DNA from: Flavobacterium sp. UBA7665
GTDB taxonomy: Bacteria > Bacteroidota > Bacteroidia > Flavobacteriales > Flavobacteriaceae
Reading direction: 5' to 3'
NCBI GenBank assembly: GCA_002483285.1
Contig: DLHP01000037.1
Span: 1 to 15,251 of the forward strand
Length of the DNA: 15,251 nt
Shown here: positions 13,265 through 15,251 of the stretch, one piece after another
Numbering within the stretch: the first letter of the stretch is position 1
Layout of the letters: each line of letters starts with the position of its first letter
Made by a program: the position numbers and the translations under genes
The notes under the pieces: model-generated
Seen by the model: the letters and a program-made list of their open reading frames with translations, nothing else
Told to the model about the DNA's origin: nothing
Databases searched by the model: none

Positions 13265-15103
13265 TTATTGCAATTCGAGGATCAGTACCGATTTGGGTTC
13301 AATGGTCATATCATTTTGAAGGTTGATGGATTTTCCGTCCAACACGTCTTTGCCCATTTTATAACTGCCAATACTTTCGCCAAAACGCGCCGTCTTAAAA
13401 GTCTGCAGCTTGCTTGAGTTGTTGATCACCACCATCACCGACTGTTTGTCGTTGTAACGGAAATACACATAGACGTTATTCTCTGGAACGTAATGTTTCA
13501 TCTTCCCAAAGTGCACCACTTCGTTGGTTTTGCGCCATTGCAGCAATTTCGATGTAAAGTCGAAGAATTTGGCCTGCTCGGGTGTTCTGCCCGAAGCCGC
13601 GAAAGCGTTGTTGGCATCGCCGTTCCAGCCGCCCGGGAAATCATGGCGGATGTCGCCGTCGCCTTTGCCTTTGTCGCCCATCATCCCAATTTCGGATCCG
13701 TAATAAAGCTGTGGGATCCCGCGAATGGTGGCAATCATCGTGAGTCCCATGCGGTATTTGTTGATATCACCTTTGTAGGTTTCGTTGAAACGCGCGGTAT
13801 CGTGGTTTTCGATGAACGTGAGGATGCTGTTGGGATTTGGATATAGGAAATCGTTCGTGAAATTGTCATACGCCTTGATCATGCCTTTGTCCCATTGCGC
13901 CTCGTCTTCGTTGAACATCGACCCGAACGCCTCGTGCAGCGTAAAATCCATCACGGTAGGCAAATACGAATTGTAGCTGTCTATTGCGCCTATTTTGCTG
14001 TCCTTTTGCCAATAGGCCATTTGCGCCTGGTCGTGCATCCAAACTTCGCCGGCGATGTTGAAATACGGGTATTCATCGGTGATGGCTTTGGTCCATTTGG
14101 CGATGCCGATTTTGTCATTGTACGAATAGGTATCGACACGAAAACCGTCGAGGTCAGCGTATTCAATCCACCAGATGGCGTTCTGGATCAGGTAGTTTAA
14201 GACCAACGGATTGGATTGGTTCAAATCGGGCATTGAAGGGACAAACCAGCCGTCGACACATTGTCTGCGGTCGATATCCGCAGCGTTCGGGTCAAACTGC
14301 GTGGTCATGCGGTAGTTGGATTGCGAATAGCCGGGAAACTGGTGAACCCAATCATAAGTAGGCAAATCCTTGTACATCCAATGCTGCCAACCCCAATGGT
14401 TGGTGACATAATCGAGGATGTTCTTCATGCCGCGCTTGTGGAGTTCGGCCGAGAGTTTCAGGTATTCTTCATTCGTCCCATAACGCGGATCGATTTTATA
14501 TACATCGGATTGGCCGTAACCGTGATACGAACCGCGCGCGTCGTTGTCTTCGCAAAGCGGCGTAGCCCAAATGGCGGTTGCGCCGAGCTGTTGGATGTAA
14601 TCGAGGTTTTTGAGGATCCCCGCAAGGTCGCCGCCGTGGCGCCCACTGGGTTTGGAGCGATCGGCTTTTTCGGAAGTGTCCGGAGTGCTGTCGTTACCCG
14701 GATTGCCGTTCGCGAAACGATCAGGCATGAGTAAATAAATCACATCCGAAGTATCGTAGCTGCTGCGCAAAGCCGAATTCGGGCGTCGGCTCTTGAGTGA
14801 ATAATTTTGCGTAAAGCTGGTTTTTTTGTTTTTAGAAAACGTGAAAACCAAATCCTGCGCTGCTACATTTTTGGTGTCGATGGTGACGAAGAGGTAGTTG
14901 GGGTTTTCTGTTTTTTGGACGTTGGTAATGACGATTTTGTTGGAAACGCTCACTGCGTTTTCGGCGATGTTTTTGCCGTAGAACATAATCTGCAATTCTG
15001 GATTTTTCATACCGGCGTACCAGAATGGGGGTTCCACTCTTTGCAGCTGCGCTGCGGCGGTGATGGAGATTGTGGTGAGGAGGAGGAGGAGGAGTTTTTT
15101 CAT
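13265..15103 (-). CDS. susA: Exported GH13 neopullulanase / cyclomaltodextrinase, SusA-like
   Basis: A 612-residue GH13 enzyme with a Leu-rich signal peptide (about 1-18, ending AAAQ). An N-terminal cyclomaltodextrinase-type beta domain (about 20-105, starting RVEPPFWYAGMKNPELQI) precedes the barrel. Conserved regions are DYVTNH (231-236), LDGFRVDTYSYND (nucleophile D324), NIAGEVWMHD (acid/base E353) and FIENHDTARF (D435). MPDLNQSNP (291-299) is the fifth region typical of neopullulanases. The best-known relative is Bacteroides SusA, a periplasmic enzyme that cuts maltodextrins and pullulan-type substrates. It heads the three-gene cluster. Its signal peptide contains (CTC)6. A pair of hairpins lies in the 5' region. 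Genes for SusC/SusD-type uptake are not in the window but may lie beyond the right edge. Confidence 0.9.
   Translation of the reverse strand: MKKLLLLLLTTISITAAAQLQRVEPPFWYAGMKNPELQIMFYGKNIAENAVSVSNKIVITNVQKTENPNYLFVTIDTKNVAAQDLVFTFSKNKKTSFTQNYSLKSRRPNSALRSSYDTSDVIYLLMPDRFANGNPGNDSTPDTSEKADRSKPSGRHGGDLAGILKNLDYIQQLGATAIWATPLCEDNDARGSYHGYGQSDVYKIDPRYGTNEEYLKLSAELHKRGMKNILDYVTNHWGWQHWMYKDLPTYDWVHQFPGYSQSNYRMTTQFDPNAADIDRRQCVDGWFVPSMPDLNQSNPLVLNYLIQNAIWWIEYADLDGFRVDTYSYNDKIGIAKWTKAITDEYPYFNIAGEVWMHDQAQMAYWQKDSKIGAIDSYNSYLPTVMDFTLHEAFGSMFNEDEAQWDKGMIKAYDNFTNDFLYPNPNSILTFIENHDTARFNETYKGDINKYRMGLTMIATIRGIPQLYYGSEIGMMGDKGKGDGDIRHDFPGGWNGDANNAFAASGRTPEQAKFFDFTSKLLQWRKTNEVVHFGKMKHYVPENNVYVYFRYNDKQSVMVVINNSSKLQTFKTARFGESIGSYKMGKDVLDGKSINLQNDMTIEPKSVLILELQ
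15077..15094 (-). repeat. Trinucleotide repeat (CTC)6 in the susA-like signal peptide
   Basis: Six consecutive CTC codons give Leu4 to Leu9 of the signal peptide. Gain or loss of units would change the hydrophobic core length without a frameshift. Confidence 0.8.
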
Positions 15104-15251
15104 GTTGTTTTTGTTTTATTTTTTCTTTTGCCAAGTCGCAAAAGAAACAAAAAGACTCTTCTTTTGTCTTGAAACAAAAGAAGCAAAAGTTCAAGGCTTC
15201 CGGCCAAAAAGCTAAAAACTACCTCGCAAAAGCGGGCGCTTGCTGAGCCGT
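15104..15251. other. Non-coding right edge, 5' region of the saccharolytic cluster
   Basis: No gene is visible. The stretch is T/A-rich and contains two related hairpins (15122-15147 and 15158-15183). Near the edge on the minus strand are TAGTTTTT and TAGCTTTT, each one base from TAnnTTTG, but neither is a firm promoter. The segment resembles spacers I recall from Flavobacterium genomes and may be a truncated dispersed repeat. Confidence 0.5.
15122..15183. repeat. Pair of related hairpins upstream of the susA-like gene
   Basis: Hairpin 1 is a 10-bp perfect stem (15122-15131 with 15138-15147) with loop CAAGTC. Hairpin 2 is a 10-bp perfect stem (15158-15167 with 15174-15183) with loop CTTGAA. 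Both share the arm core TTCTTTTG and both have six-base loops. They are separated by 10 bp. They would lie in the 5' leader of the cluster if transcription starts further upstream. Confidence 0.75.

Overview
The window looks like chromosomal DNA from a member of the Bacteroidota, most likely a Flavobacterium or close relative. The proteins are of flavobacterial type: a mevalonate-pathway operon, an archaeal-lipid-type UbiA prenyltransferase and Sus-like starch enzymes. Shine-Dalgarno sequences are absent before the starts. Several genes have a Bacteroidota-style -7 element (TAnnTTTG) at the expected place. Coding density is high. No stretch over 300 bases lacks a gene; the largest gaps are 1-261, 1651-1860 and 3370-3554.

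Layout: (1) 1-261 is non-coding, with a 16-bp palindrome, a foldable repeat-like element and the terminator of the next gene. (2) 262-1650 (-) encodes an M20 metallodipeptidase. (3) 1861-1942 (+) is tRNA-Leu(TAG) with its own promoter and a terminator that can serve both strands. (4) 2006-2368 (-) encodes a small SnoaL/NTF2-like protein and 2458-3369 (-) an RsuA/RluB-family rRNA pseudouridine synthase with a long basic N-terminal tail. (5) 3555-6604 (-) is an isoprenoid operon: diphosphomevalonate decarboxylase, mevalonate kinase, then a UbiA-family prenyltransferase. (6) 6773-7249 (+) encodes a TspO/MBR membrane protein, divergent from the isoprenoid operon. It overlaps tail to tail with a two-gene operon (7239-9136, -) of a glycerophosphodiester phosphodiesterase and an HI0933/BaiN-type flavoprotein. 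(7) 9214-15103 (-) is a tight cluster of three exported starch or maltodextrin enzymes: a SusA-like GH13 neopullulanase, a GH31 alpha-glucosidase and a MalS-like GH13 alpha-amylase. This is probably the distal part of a polysaccharide utilisation locus that continues past the right edge.

The genes of the isoprenoid operon supply isopentenyl diphosphate precursors and use a polyprenyl diphosphate on a lipid or quinone acceptor. The saccharolytic genes would hydrolyse malto-oligosaccharides to glucose in the periplasm.

I found no CRISPR array, phage, insertion sequence or clearly new defence or mobile system. The most unusual signals are non-coding: several structured, repeat-like intergenic elements at 153-230, 3411-3556, 4492-4560, 9149-9193 and 15122-15183; a terminator whose U-tract touches the next start codon; and a probable leaderless mvaD transcript.
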